NCBI GenBank assembly: GCA_963833955.1
Contig: CAWHZY010000003.1
Span: forward strand, 62,001-126,000
Length of the DNA: 64,000 nt
Direction: 5' to 3'
From: Roseiarcus sp963833955
Lineage (GTDB): Bacteria > Pseudomonadota > Alphaproteobacteria > Rhizobiales > Beijerinckiaceae
This document shows, piece after piece, positions 16,958 to 25,843 of this stretch. The notes beneath the pieces were generated by a model. The model worked only from the letters and a program-made list of their open reading frames with translations. It did no database searches and was not told where the DNA came from. Every line of letters begins with the position of its first letter. Positions within the stretch are counted from its first letter, which is position 1. The position numbers were made by a program, and so were the translations under genes.

Positions 16958-18072
16958 GCGAGATCGCTTCGCCGCCGCGCGCCGTCGAGCCATTCATCGG
17001 CTTTGTCGCGATCCTGCGCGCCAATGGCTTTGCCGTCGCGCCGGAGCAAACGGAATCGTTCCTCTCGGCGATTGTCCTTTTGGGGCCGCGCGATCCCGAT
17101 GATATCCGCCGGGCGGGTCTCGCAACCCTGGCCCCGCCGCCCGAGCGTCACGGCGCGTATCACGCGCTTTTCGACATGCACTTTCTCGGCGCCGAGGGGC
17201 AGGACATGGCTGCGGGCGAAGAGGAGGACGTGGTTCGCGTCCAGGAAGATCGGCGCGGGGCGGAGGAACCGATCAGCGCCGAGGAGTCGAACGAATCCGG
17301 CCAGGCCGCGACTCGCGCCGAAGCGCTCGTCGAACGCCGCTTTGGCCCGACGGAAACGGGTGAAGCTCTGCGCCGTCTGACGCGCGAAGCCCATCGGCGT
17401 CTGCCGAAGCAGGTGAGCTACCGGCGCTCGCGGGCGCGGCGAGGGGCCGTGGTCGACCTGCGCCGGACGCTACGCGACGCGACCCGCAATGACGGCGAAA
17501 TCATCAAGCTGTCGCGCCTCAGGCGCCGGATGCGGCCGCGCAAAGCGCTGCTGCTCATCGACGTTTCCGGCTCGATGAAGGCCCGCACGGAGGACAATTT
17601 GCGCCTCGCCCATGCGCTCGTCCAGGCGAGCCCTCGGGTCGAAGTCTTCACCTTCGGCACCCGGCTCACGCGGGTGACACGGCCCATGCGTCTCAAGCGG
17701 CGTGAGCAGGCGCTCGCCGCCGCGGCTCATATCGTCAGTGACTTTGACGGAGGCACGCGCATCGGCGATGCGCTCGAGGCGTTTCTCGCCGTGCCTCGCT
17801 TTTCGTCCTACGCCCGCGGCGCCGTAACGCTGATCGTCTCGGACGGCCTCGAGCGCGGGGATCCGACCGCGCTCGCCGACGCCGTCGCGAAGCTCTCGCG
17901 CCGCGCCTGGCGGCTGAGCTGGCTGACCCCGCTCGCCGTCGGCCAGGATTTCCGTCCGCGCACCGAGGCGCTGGTCGCGATCTTTCCCTTTGTCGACGAC
18001 ATGGTTGACGGCGGGTCCACGCCCGCGATCGTCAATCACGTTCTCGCGCTCGGGCGCAGGAGAGCAGCGTGA
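16954..18072 (+). CDS. VWA domain-containing protein (CoxE-like)
   Basis: 372 residues. The C-terminal half is a von Willebrand A domain with the MIDAS sequence 'LLIDVSGSMKA' (DxSxS) and 'IVSDGLERGDP'. The N-terminal half is charged, as in CoxE proteins. It is expected to work with the MoxR ATPase in cofactor maturation. The start overlaps the ATPase stop, and the stop overlaps the following amidohydrolase start. Confidence 0.9.
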   Translation: MSEIASPPRAVEPFIGFVAILRANGFAVAPEQTESFLSAIVLLGPRDPDDIRRAGLATLAPPPERHGAYHALFDMHFLGAEGQDMAAGEEEDVVRVQEDRRGAEEPISAEESNESGQAATRAEALVERRFGPTETGEALRRLTREAHRRLPKQVSYRRSRARRGAVVDLRRTLRDATRNDGEIIKLSRLRRRMRPRKALLLIDVSGSMKARTEDNLRLAHALVQASPRVEVFTFGTRLTRVTRPMRLKRREQALAAAAHIVSDFDGGTRIGDALEAFLAVPRFSSYARGAVTLIVSDGLERGDPTALADAVAKLSRRAWRLSWLTPLAVGQDFRPRTEALVAIFPFVDDMVDGGSTPAIVNHVLALGRRRAA

Positions 18073-18959
18073 TTCCGGTCGTCGATGGCCATCACCACAT
18101 CTGGCGGCAGGCCGACCTCCCTTGGCTCATGGGGCCGATGCAGCCGCGGATTTTCGGCCCCTACGAGCCGATCCGGCGCGACTATCCGATCGAAGAATTT
18201 CGCGCCGACCTCGACGGCCTCGGCGTCGTCAAGTCGGTCTATGTGCAGACCAACTGGGCGCCCGAGGCTTATGAGGAGGAGGCGGCCTGGGTGCAGCGAA
18301 CCGCCGACAAGACGGGTTGGCCGCACGCGATTGTCGCCTATGCCGACGTCAGCGCCGATGACGTACGCCCCCAGCTCGACCGGCTTTCCCGCTATCCCCT
18401 GGTGCGCGGCGCGCGCATGCAATTGCACTGGCACGAAAACCCGCAATACCGCTTCGCATCGCGGCCTGACCTCGCCGCGGATTCCAGGATAAAGCGTAAC
18501 GTGGGCCGTCTCGCCGACTATGGGCTGAGCTTCGACTTGCAGGTGTTTGCGCCGCAAATGGCGGATGCCGCGGACCTTGCCGAATCCTGCCCGAAAGTGA
18601 CGTTCGTGCTTCAGCACGCCGGCATGCTCGAGGACCTGTCGGCGGCGGGACGCGCGGAATGGCGCGCGGGCATGGTCCGCCTCGCGGCGTGCCCGAACGT
18701 GACCACCAAGCTTTCAGCGCTCGGCACCTTCGTGCATCGCAATGATCCGGCGCATGTCGCCGACGTGGTTCATGAGACTGTTCGCGTGTTCGGCCCGGAG
18801 CGGTGCCTGTTCGGCTCGAACTTTCCGATCGAGAAGCTGTGGACCTCGTATGCCGAGCTTCTGTCGGCTCATAGGGACGCCGTGGCGTCGCTCACGCCCA
18901 GGGAACAACAGGCGATCCTGCACGATACGGCAATGCGCGTCTATCGCATCGCGCCTTAG
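18069..18959 (+). CDS. Amidohydrolase family protein (TIM-barrel metal-dependent hydrolase)
   Basis: 296 residues. It begins 'VVDGHHHIWRQADLPWL', the family's first-strand metal-binding His motif, and has 'CLFGSNFPIEKLW' near the end, which provides the conserved aspartate/asparagine position in L-fuconolactonase-like members. Relatives open lactone rings or hydrolyse cyclic carbonyl compounds, which fits a step after hydroxylation by the molybdenum enzyme. It is translationally coupled to the VWA gene (4-base overlap). Confidence 0.88.
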   Translation: MIPVVDGHHHIWRQADLPWLMGPMQPRIFGPYEPIRRDYPIEEFRADLDGLGVVKSVYVQTNWAPEAYEEEAAWVQRTADKTGWPHAIVAYADVSADDVRPQLDRLSRYPLVRGARMQLHWHENPQYRFASRPDLAADSRIKRNVGRLADYGLSFDLQVFAPQMADAADLAESCPKVTFVLQHAGMLEDLSAAGRAEWRAGMVRLAACPNVTTKLSALGTFVHRNDPAHVADVVHETVRVFGPERCLFGSNFPIEKLWTSYAELLSAHRDAVASLTPREQQAILHDTAMRVYRIAP

Positions 18960-18993
18960 CGCGCACAACGGAACACGAACTTGGGAGGGAATT

Positions 18994-19842
18994 ATGCCGC
19001 TGGAAATCAAGATCCTCGACTATGGCGACATCGAGCTCGAATCGAGCTTCCTTGTCCTCGGTCGCGACTGCGGGCGCACGCGTCGCGTCTTGACGCTCGG
19101 ATTTCTGATCCTTGGCGGGGCCTATCCGATTGTGGTCGACACCGGCTACCGCTCGAACCAGATCATGGAGACGCTGGGCATGCGGGGGCTCCAGTTCCAC
19201 GAGAACATGATCGAGAATCAACTTTCCAGGCACGGCGTGCGCATGGGCGACGTCCGCTTCGTGCTGCACACGCACCTGCACATCGACCACGCCGGCAAGG
19301 ATGATCTCTTTCCGATGAATTCGACCGTGGTCGTCAACCGTCGCGAGCTCGAATATTCGGTCTCCGGCCTCATGCATCCCCAATACCCGGCGCCCGACAT
19401 CAAGCACCTTATCGACCGCTTGCACGCCAAGAGCGCGTTGCGCTTCCTCGACCTCGAGATCAGCGGCCCGATCGAACTGATGCCCGGCGTCTTCTGCGAA
19501 GCGGCAAACGCGCATACCGAAGGGTCGATGAACGTCCACGTTCACACCGCCGAGGGCGTAGCGACAATTTGCGGCGATGTTCTCTACGACATCAACGACC
19601 AGGTCGTGGAGCCGTTCCGTGAGAACAATGACGGCGAGCCGCGGACCACCGGCAATCATGGAACGAGCAAGCGCGCCGAGAAGGCGGCCATCAAGAAGGT
19701 GCTCGCCAACGCCAGCTTCATCTTGCCGGTGCATGATCGCCCAGCCAAAGTCGAGCACGGGACAGTGGTTGCGCGGCTGCAGGATTCCGTGCCGGGTCCC
19801 ATTGTCCAGACGCTGCCGAAGCGCAACTGGTTCCCGGCCTGA
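18994..19842 (+). CDS. N-acyl homoserine lactonase-like metallo-beta-lactamase-fold hydrolase
   Basis: 282 residues from ATG 18994 with GGGAGGG upstream. The zinc motif 'HTHLHIDHAGKDD' (HxHxDH) lies at about residue 90. A further histidine falls in 'EAANAHTEGSMNVHV', an aspartate in 'ICGDVLYDI', and a last histidine in 'PVHDRP'. AiiA-like proteins open lactone rings. Next to the amidohydrolase and SMP-30 fusion, this third potential lactonase suggests that pathway intermediates are lactones; quorum quenching is an alternative but the context favours catabolism. Confidence 0.88.
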   Translation: MPLEIKILDYGDIELESSFLVLGRDCGRTRRVLTLGFLILGGAYPIVVDTGYRSNQIMETLGMRGLQFHENMIENQLSRHGVRMGDVRFVLHTHLHIDHAGKDDLFPMNSTVVVNRRELEYSVSGLMHPQYPAPDIKHLIDRLHAKSALRFLDLEISGPIELMPGVFCEAANAHTEGSMNVHVHTAEGVATICGDVLYDINDQVVEPFRENNDGEPRTTGNHGTSKRAEKAAIKKVLANASFILPVHDRPAKVEHGTVVARLQDSVPGPIVQTLPKRNWFPA

Positions 19843-19865
19843 GCGCCAACGAAGGAACACCTGCG

Positions 19866-21464
19866 ATGACGCATGCGACCCTGCGGCCGGAATTCGAGGA
19901 ACTGATCGACCCTTATGCGCCGGTCGGCCAGGTCGGAACCGGGTTCACCTTCACCGAGGGTCCGATCTGGCATCCGGTCGACCACTACCTTCTGTTCTCG
20001 GACATGCCGGCCGACGTGCGCCGTCGCTGGGACGCCGCACGGGGCGTCGCGGAAGTGCGCCGCCCATCCAACAAATGCAACGGCATGACCTACGACGCCG
20101 ACCTCAACCTGATCGTCTGCGAGCACGCGACATCCTCGCTCGTGCGCGAACGGCCGGACGGGCGGCGCGAGGTTCTCGCCTCCCATTTCGACAGCCAGGA
20201 GCTCAACAGCCCGAACGATGTCTGCGTCCGCTCCGACGGTTCGATCTATTTCTCCGATCCCTATTATGGGCGCATGCCAGTGTTTGGGGTCGAGCGTCCG
20301 CGGCAGCTCGGCTTCCAGGGCGTGTACCGCGTCCCGCCGGGCGGCGGCGCCCCGCAACTGCTCGTCGATCGCCTCATGTTCGATCAGCCGAACGGCCTCT
20401 GCTTTTCGCCGGATGAAAAGCTCCTCTACATCAACGACACGGTGCAGACGCTGATCCGCGTGTTCGACGTCGCCGCCGACGGTTCGCTGTCGGGCGGGCG
20501 CATGTTCGCCTCCGGCGTTCGTTCATCGCTCGAGCAGGGCGTGCCTGACGGCATGAAATGCGACCATCGCGGCAATGTGTGGGTGACGGCGCCCGGAGGC
20601 GTGTGGGTTTACGCGCCTTCCGGCGACCTCTTGGGAAAGGTGCGCGTGCCCGAGAAGGTCGCCAATCTTGCCTGGGGCGGCCCGGAATTCCGCACTCTGT
20701 TTCTGACCGCCACCCATTCGGTCTATCGCATCGAGACCAAGGTCGGTCCGCGCCGTGAGCCTTACATGAACGCGAGATCGGCGCCCCCCGCTGGCGCCGT
20801 TCGCTCAACCCAAGGCGTCGAGAGCCAGCCGCCCTCTTCGCAGCCCTCGCTCACCCAGAATCTCACGCTCGATCCCAGGCGTTGCGCGCTCATCATCCAG
20901 GATATGCAGAACGACGTCATCGGCGAGGGCGGCGCCTTCGCATCGTCCGGCGCGCCCGCCCATGCGCGCGAGCAGAACGTGGTCGAGAACACCCGGCGCC
21001 TTGCGGCAGCGGCGCGCGCGCGGGGCGTCGCGGTGATCCACGTCTGGTTCGTCGTCGAGCCGGGCGCGCCGGGACTGACGCTCAACGCGCCGCTGTTCGA
21101 GGGGATCGCCGACAGCAAGGCGATGGTGCGCGGCAGCTGGGGCGCGGCGCCGGTCAGCGGTCTCGAGCCTCAGCCTGGCGACTTCGTGGTCGAGAAGATG
21201 CGCATGAGCGCCTGGGAGGGCTCGCGTCTCGAAACCATTCTGCGGGCTCAAGGGCGCGACATGATCATTGACACCGGCGCCTGGACCAACATGTCGATCG
21301 AGCATACGGCGCGCACCGGCGCCGACAAAGGCTACTTCATGATCGTGCCGGAGGATTGCTGCTCGACGATGAACGCGGCATGGCATCGCGCCTCCATCGA
21401 CTTCGCGATGCAGAATGTCGCCGTCGTCACGAACGCCGAGGCCGTCATCAGGGCGCTCGGATGA
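19866..21464 (+). CDS. SMP-30/gluconolactonase fused to an isochorismatase-like (cysteine hydrolase) domain
   Basis: 532 residues in two domains. Residues ~1-300 are an SMP-30/gluconolactonase beta-propeller with metal-binding Glu in 'TFTEGPIWHP', Asn in 'NSPNDVCV' and Asp in 'CFSPDE'. After a Ser/Pro/Gln-rich linker (~305-330), residues ~335-532 are an isochorismatase-like hydrolase with the expected Asp in 'LIIQDMQND' and Lys in 'VVEKMRMSAW'. The position of the catalytic cysteine (normally TNxC) is Ser477 in 'TNMSIEHTAR', so the second domain may be inactive as an amidase or use another chemistry. One uninterrupted frame supports a true fusion. Confidence 0.88.
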   Translation: MTHATLRPEFEELIDPYAPVGQVGTGFTFTEGPIWHPVDHYLLFSDMPADVRRRWDAARGVAEVRRPSNKCNGMTYDADLNLIVCEHATSSLVRERPDGRREVLASHFDSQELNSPNDVCVRSDGSIYFSDPYYGRMPVFGVERPRQLGFQGVYRVPPGGGAPQLLVDRLMFDQPNGLCFSPDEKLLYINDTVQTLIRVFDVAADGSLSGGRMFASGVRSSLEQGVPDGMKCDHRGNVWVTAPGGVWVYAPSGDLLGKVRVPEKVANLAWGGPEFRTLFLTATHSVYRIETKVGPRREPYMNARSAPPAGAVRSTQGVESQPPSSQPSLTQNLTLDPRRCALIIQDMQNDVIGEGGAFASSGAPAHAREQNVVENTRRLAAAARARGVAVIHVWFVVEPGAPGLTLNAPLFEGIADSKAMVRGSWGAAPVSGLEPQPGDFVVEKMRMSAWEGSRLETILRAQGRDMIIDTGAWTNMSIEHTARTGADKGYFMIVPEDCCSTMNAAWHRASIDFAMQNVAVVTNAEAVIRALG

Positions 21465-21498
21465 GCCGTCGACCACTGTCGGCGACCGGCTAGGGGAG

Positions 21499-22126
21499 GT
21501 GCCGAAGCTCCTCCATTTGCGGTGCTCGCCGCGTGCGAATTCGGCCTCTTCCGCCGCGGCCGAGGCATTTCTAGCCAAATTTCAGCAAGCGCGGCCCTCA
21601 TGGGACATCGACCTCCAGGATCTGTGGCGCGAGACCTTGCCCGAGTTCGACGGCGCAGCGCTCGAAGCCAAATATGCGCGCCTCGGCGGCCGGGCGTTCA
21701 GCGATCCGGAGCGTGATGCTTTTGCCGTCGTCGAGCGTCTGGCGCTACGCTTCTCGCTCGCGGAGCGGGTGCTCATTTCCCTGCCCATGTGGAATTTCGG
21801 CGTGCCCTACAAGCTCAAGCAATGGTTCGATCTCATTGTGCAGCCGGGGCTGACCTTCACTTTCAATCAAGCGGACGGCTATCGCGGTCTGCTCAAGGAC
21901 CGTCCGACGGTCGTCATCCTCGCCAGCGGCAGCGATTTCGTGACCGGCATGAACCGCGGCCGAGTTCGACATGGCGACGCCCTACCTGCGCGACATCCTG
22001 CGGTTCATCGGCGTCCACAGCGTGCGTTTCGTCGCGGTCGGACCCACTGTCGGCCCGCGCGATCAGGTCGACGCCGCGCGTGACGCGGCCCAACGACAAC
22101 TCAGTGAGCTCGCAGGATCATTTTGA
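21499..22126 (+). pseudogene. NAD(P)H:quinone/FMN-dependent (azo)reductase-like flavodoxin-fold protein, frameshifted
   Basis: Two frames together give about 208 residues, the family's length. The first part starts at GTG 21499 ('VPKLLHLRCSPRANS') and includes 'ISLPMWNFGVPYKLKQWFD', a hallmark of FMN-dependent NADH-azoreductases. At about 21955-21962 the coding moves one base; the second part reads 'EFDMATPYLRDILRFIGV' and stops at 22126. The span is one base over a multiple of three. It would reduce quinones or azo compounds at the end of the catabolic cluster. The start is uncertain because the Shine-Dalgarno-like AGGGGAG abuts it. Confidence 0.8.
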
Positions 22127-22232
22127 CGCCGGCTGGGAGCGGGAGACTCGGCCGATGATGGGCGAGGGGCGGGTGACGCAGGGAACGCTGTTCTACAGTC
22201 TTCTGCTATTGAGGTTACGCGAGGATCGCTCC

Positions 22233-22425
22233 GTTTCGCCTCCTCCCCCCTTTGTGGGGGAGGACAGAGGAGGGGGGTCGCGCCGCCTTATGAGATTAGC
22301 GGGTAGTGGCGCATTCGATAATCGCCCCGGAAGGGCGCGACCCCCCACCCATAGGGCGTTCGGAAGAACGCCCGTCTTTCGACGGGCTATGCCCGCCCCC
22401 ACAAGAGGGGGCGGGTGCGCTAACG
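22233..22425. repeat. Composite palindromic intergenic repeat (REP-like), copy A
   Basis: This is the only structure seen in the 400-base gap 22127-22529. It contains an outer inverted pair (22272-22284 with 22334-22346), then a double hairpin at 22354-22386: stem 1 pairs 22354-22360 with 22367-22373, and stem 2 pairs 22371-22376 with 22381-22386 around a TTTC loop. G-run and C-run flanks pair over longer distance. The double hairpin recurs at ~35500 and ~38042. Confidence 0.75.
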
Positions 22426-22529
22426 GCATCGATTCTACCCAAATGCAGCGCGCTCTAAGGCTTCAGCCTTGCCGGCGCGTATACGACGCCGCACGCTCTT
22501 TTAGAACGACGATATTCGGTTGGGACCTC

Positions 22530-23480
22530 CTACGCAGACATTGCCCTGACGTCCGACGGCCGCACGCCGAATTGCGCGCGAAAGAGATTGCTGAAATGGG
22601 ATGAACTGTTGAATCCCATCGAGTACGCGATTTCTGTGATCGATTGCGCCGCGTAACGGGATGAGGCGAGCAGATCGTAGGATCGTTGCAGTCTTCTGAG
22701 CCTCAGCCACTCGGACGCCGACATGTCCGTTTGACGGAAGAGCTGATGCAGATAGCGGAGCGAAATCCCGTTGTTCCACGCAATATCGCTCAACGACAGG
22801 TCAGGTTCGCTCAGATGCGCGTCGATGTAAGCCTTCACCGACCGGAGCCGCGCCTTTTGGACGCTTGTCTCGTGAACCGGCTGGCGGCCGGGTTCTCCAG
22901 TCAAAGCCAGGGCGAGGATGTCCATGAACTCCTCGCCGAGTTTCGCTTTGGATCGAGGATCGACATGAGCCTCCTCGGCCGCGAGGACGGTGCAGAATTC
23001 GAGGGCGATGCGGCCTAGGCCGCGGCTGAGATCGAGATTGGCAAAAAGAGGCGGACGCCCGGAATCGAACCGGCTGTCAAAGGCGTGGCGTGGCAATTCT
23101 ATCCAGAATTGGCGCGACATGACACTGCAATGCAACTCATAAGGCTCATTTGCGTAATACACGGTGCCGACCCCCGGACGCAGGAGGAACGAGGAGCCGG
23201 CCTGGCAAATGGTCAGGTTGCCGAGTTGTTCTATCCCGGCGTAATAGCAATCCTTGCCGGCGTGGGCGAGGTGCCGGCTTTGGCGCCGGATCGACTGCGG
23301 CGAGAGCAGCGTATCCGTAAGGGTCACATCGCCAAACCGGGCTTCGCGAACAAATCCGGCATACTCGCTGTCTTGTTCGGCCGCGCAATCGACTTGCAGG
23401 TAGATTTCGCAGATCGCGTCGCGCCATGCCTGGCGGCGCACGGCGGCGGCCAAGGGTTTGGTATCGAAAACGACCTGCAT
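22530..23480 (-). CDS. AraC-family transcriptional regulator
   Basis: 316 residues. The N-terminal ~190 residues resemble the AraC-binding-like sensor domain of the FeaR type ('RRQAWRDAICEIYLQVD', 'RQFWIELPRHAFDSRF'). The C-terminus has the two AraC helix-turn-helix units ('LSLSDIAWNNGISLRYLHQLF' region and 'SITEIAYSMGFNSSSHFSNLF') and the 'FGVRPSDVR' end. It is divergent from the ribose-type ABC operon that starts ~270 bases away, so it likely controls that operon. Confidence 0.9.
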   Translation of the reverse strand: MQVVFDTKPLAAAVRRQAWRDAICEIYLQVDCAAEQDSEYAGFVREARFGDVTLTDTLLSPQSIRRQSRHLAHAGKDCYYAGIEQLGNLTICQAGSSFLLRPGVGTVYYANEPYELHCSVMSRQFWIELPRHAFDSRFDSGRPPLFANLDLSRGLGRIALEFCTVLAAEEAHVDPRSKAKLGEEFMDILALALTGEPGRQPVHETSVQKARLRSVKAYIDAHLSEPDLSLSDIAWNNGISLRYLHQLFRQTDMSASEWLRLRRLQRSYDLLASSRYAAQSITEIAYSMGFNSSSHFSNLFRAQFGVRPSDVRAMSA

Positions 23481-23740
23481 GGCTTCCTCCCCAATTGCCG
23501 TTCTACGCGGGCGCCCAGTATCTTTTCAATCGCGCGAAAAGCAAGCGTCGAGGCGATCGGGCGACCGCTCCGCCGGAGCCTCCATCCGCTGTATTGAGGA
23601 CGCTTTATGCGCTGCCGCGCAAAGCCTATGCGCTGTCGCGCAAGCGAACTTGCCGTCGGTCTGACATGGTATGACAATGAGGCGACGGCCGCGCCCGCGC
23701 TCTTGCGCTTAAGAGCGGCAGCCCGGTCAAGAAATTTCTT

Positions 23741-23784
23741 GGAGGATCATGAAATTCCTGGAGGATCATAAGGCGTGGCTCTGA
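23741..23784 (+). promoter_or_regulatory. Duplicated Shine-Dalgarno region and alternative start of the permease
   Basis: GGAGGATCAT occurs twice (23741 and 23760). The first serves ATG 23749, whose frame reads MKFLEDHKAWL and then stops at 23784, overlapping the GTG start at 23775. 'FLEDHKAWL' followed by the downstream 'NQEKIVLL' resembles the natural N-terminus of this permease family, so the true start may be 23749 with an indel at about 23779. Otherwise this is an 11-residue upstream ORF. Confidence 0.5.
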
Positions 23785-24737
23785 ATCAAGAGAAAATCGT
23801 GCTCTTGATCGCGTTCGCCTTGTTTTGCGTCTTCTCGTTCTTTCTTAGGGGCTTCCTAAGCCCGGGCAATCTTCTGACGCTTTTACGCAGCGTCTCCACA
23901 TTGGGCATTCTCGGCGTCGGGATGGCGCTGGTCGTGATCGGGCGCGGGATCGACCTTTCGATCGTCGCGATCTATGCGATGTCGGCCGCGTGGGCGTTGC
24001 ACTTGGCGGATACTGGCGCCTCGATACCGGTCGCCTTGGCGTTGGGATATCTGTACGCTCTCGCAATTGGCGTGGCGAACGGCCTCCTCATCGCGTACCT
24101 CGAGATTCCCGCTCTGTTCGCGACTTTGGGCATGGCCGCGTTTGCTTATGGCTTCGCGCGTTTCTTTCTCGTGCCCCTCTATGTGGTGTACCTGCCCCCC
24201 AGCGCCTCCGGCATTGCCTGGATTGGCGGCGGCTTCATCTTCGGCGTGCCGGCGCCGATCCTGTTTTTTGCTTTGGTCGCGCTCCTCGGTTTCGCCTTCC
24301 TGCGTTACACGAAGCAGGGGCGGTTCATCTACGCGATCGGCGACAATTTCGCCGCGGCGCGGATCTCCGGCGCTCCGGTGCGCCCGACCGTCGTCCTGCA
24401 ATATGCAGTCTCCGCGACGGTCGCCTACCTGGCCGGCCTGATCACCGCGACGGCCGTCGCCAGCATGAACACCGCCGTCGTCAATTCCTCGATGATCTAC
24501 GATGTCATCCTGGTCGTGGTTCTCGGCGGCATCGGACTGTCCGGCGGCCGCGGGGGGATCCGCAACGTGATCGTCGGCACGCTGCTCATCGGCATCCTGC
24601 TCAACGGGATGACCATCATGAACATCGAGTACACGCTGCAGAACGTGATCCGGGGGTTGATCCTCCTGATCGCGATCGTCATCGACAGCGTCGTCAACCC
24701 GCGCGACGAACAAACCGCGCAGCAAGGCGACATCTAG
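23775..24737 (+). CDS. Ribose-type ABC transporter permease (RbsC-like)
   Basis: 320 residues from GTG 23775, or slightly longer from ATG 23749 if an indel is corrected. It has eight to ten hydrophobic spans and the family texts 'GILGVGMALVVIGRGIDLS' at the second span, 'ALGYLYALAIGVANGLLIAYLEIPALFATLGM', 'AIGDNFAAARISGAPV' (coupling loop) and 'VVLGGIGLSGGRGGIRNVIVGTLLIGIL'. It is the first gene of a sugar-type importer with the binding protein, a second permease fused to a propeller, and an RbsA-like ATPase. Confidence 0.9.
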   Translation: MALNQEKIVLLIAFALFCVFSFFLRGFLSPGNLLTLLRSVSTLGILGVGMALVVIGRGIDLSIVAIYAMSAAWALHLADTGASIPVALALGYLYALAIGVANGLLIAYLEIPALFATLGMAAFAYGFARFFLVPLYVVYLPPSASGIAWIGGGFIFGVPAPILFFALVALLGFAFLRYTKQGRFIYAIGDNFAAARISGAPVRPTVVLQYAVSATVAYLAGLITATAVASMNTAVVNSSMIYDVILVVVLGGIGLSGGRGGIRNVIVGTLLIGILLNGMTIMNIEYTLQNVIRGLILLIAIVIDSVVNPRDEQTAQQGDI

Positions 24738-24768
24738 TCGCCGCAAACTTGAACGGGAGGATGAAGAT

Positions 24769-25767
24769 ATGAAACACATGCGAATGGCGGCGGCGGCTGC
24801 CGCACTTTTGACGCTCTCGGGGATTGCGGCTCACGCCGCCGGGGGGATCGACGATCCGAGGCGCGCGGACTATTTCAAGACCTTCGAGGGCAAGACAATC
24901 GCCTTCGTGCCGGTCACAATGGGCATCGACCTCACCGAAGGGTGGGCGTCGGTCATGAAAAAGCAGGCCGACCGGCTGGGCATGAAATTCGAGATCCGCG
25001 ACCCGCATTTCAGCGCCGACGCCGGCGCTCAGGCGATCACGTCGCTCATCGCCGAGAAGCCCGACGTCCTCGTCGTCCACAATCCTGACGTCCAGTCCTA
25101 CGCGAAGCTCTTGAAGCGCGCTGAGGAAGCCGGCATTCACGTCGTTCAGATCAACATGAGGTCGAACTACAACTCGGACGTCTACGTCGGCGCCGACTGG
25201 ATCGGCATCGGCGAAGCGGAGGCGCAGGCGATCGTCGACAAATGCGGCGCCGGCACGAGCGGCAAGGTCGCGATCCTGCAGGGCCAACCGACCTCAGGGT
25301 CGGACAGCGGAATGATGAAAGGCGCCGACAACGTCTTCAGCAAACATCCCGAAATCAAGGTCGTCGCCAATCAAGCCGGGGAATGGGACGCGACCAAAGC
25401 CCACTCCGTCATATCGACCGTCATTCAACAAAATCCCGATCTCTGCGGAGTGGTCGGATTCTGGGACGTCATGGATCTCGGCGCGGCCGCGGCAATTAAG
25501 GAATCGGGCAAACCGATTGCGCTGGTGACGTCCGGCGGCGGCGAGCAGATGGCCTGCGACAATGTCGAGAAGGGCGTATTCGAAAAGGAGATCGCCTATC
25601 AGGTCATGGATCAGGGACGCGATCTCAACGACATGATCGTGACCGTGCTGGAATCCGGGCAGCAGCCGGGAAAGCTGAAGGCGGTCGTCTACAGCCCGCA
25701 ACTCGTCATTTCAAAGGACACCCTGCGGCCCGGCCTCTGCTGGAGCTCCAAGGACCTCAAGAAATAA
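24769..25767 (+). CDS. Ribose-type ABC transporter substrate-binding protein
   Basis: 332 residues with a clear signal peptide (cleavage probably after 'AHA' near residue 24). The rest is a periplasmic binding protein of the RbsB class: 'GKTIAFVPVTMGIDLTEGW', 'IAEKPDVLVVHNPD', 'GKVAILQGQPTSGSD' and 'DLCGVVGFWDVMDLGAAAAIKESGK'. A strong terminator follows at once, as is common for binding-protein genes that must be made in excess over the rest of the operon. Confidence 0.92.
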   Translation: MKHMRMAAAAAALLTLSGIAAHAAGGIDDPRRADYFKTFEGKTIAFVPVTMGIDLTEGWASVMKKQADRLGMKFEIRDPHFSADAGAQAITSLIAEKPDVLVVHNPDVQSYAKLLKRAEEAGIHVVQINMRSNYNSDVYVGADWIGIGEAEAQAIVDKCGAGTSGKVAILQGQPTSGSDSGMMKGADNVFSKHPEIKVVANQAGEWDATKAHSVISTVIQQNPDLCGVVGFWDVMDLGAAAAIKESGKPIALVTSGGGEQMACDNVEKGVFEKEIAYQVMDQGRDLNDMIVTVLESGQQPGKLKAVVYSPQLVISKDTLRPGLCWSSKDLKK

Positions 25768-25788
25768 GAACGAGCTGGACCGTTTGAG

Positions 25789-25823
25789 GCGCTGAGCCGC
25801 AGAACGGCTCAGCGCGTTTTTTT
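25789..25823 (+). terminator. Rho-independent terminator after the binding-protein gene
   Basis: A perfect 11-bp stem (25789-25799 with 25805-25815), a 5-base loop, then G and seven T. It lies between the binding-protein gene and the second permease of the same importer, so it probably works partially, giving more binding-protein message than permease and ATPase message, unless a second promoter exists downstream. Confidence 0.9.
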
Positions 25824-25843
25824 GTCGCCCCCGGAAAAATCAG

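Noticed and set aside
12133..18072. Aerobic CO dehydrogenase (cox) operon
   Set aside because: Gene order is cox-like, but the large subunit lacks the AYxCSFR active-site loop and is split, so this is a different molybdenum hydroxylase.
18994..19842. A quorum-quenching AHL lactonase
   Set aside because: The fold and motif fit the AHL lactonase family, but the position within a catabolic operon makes a pathway lactone a better guess; kept only as an alternative.
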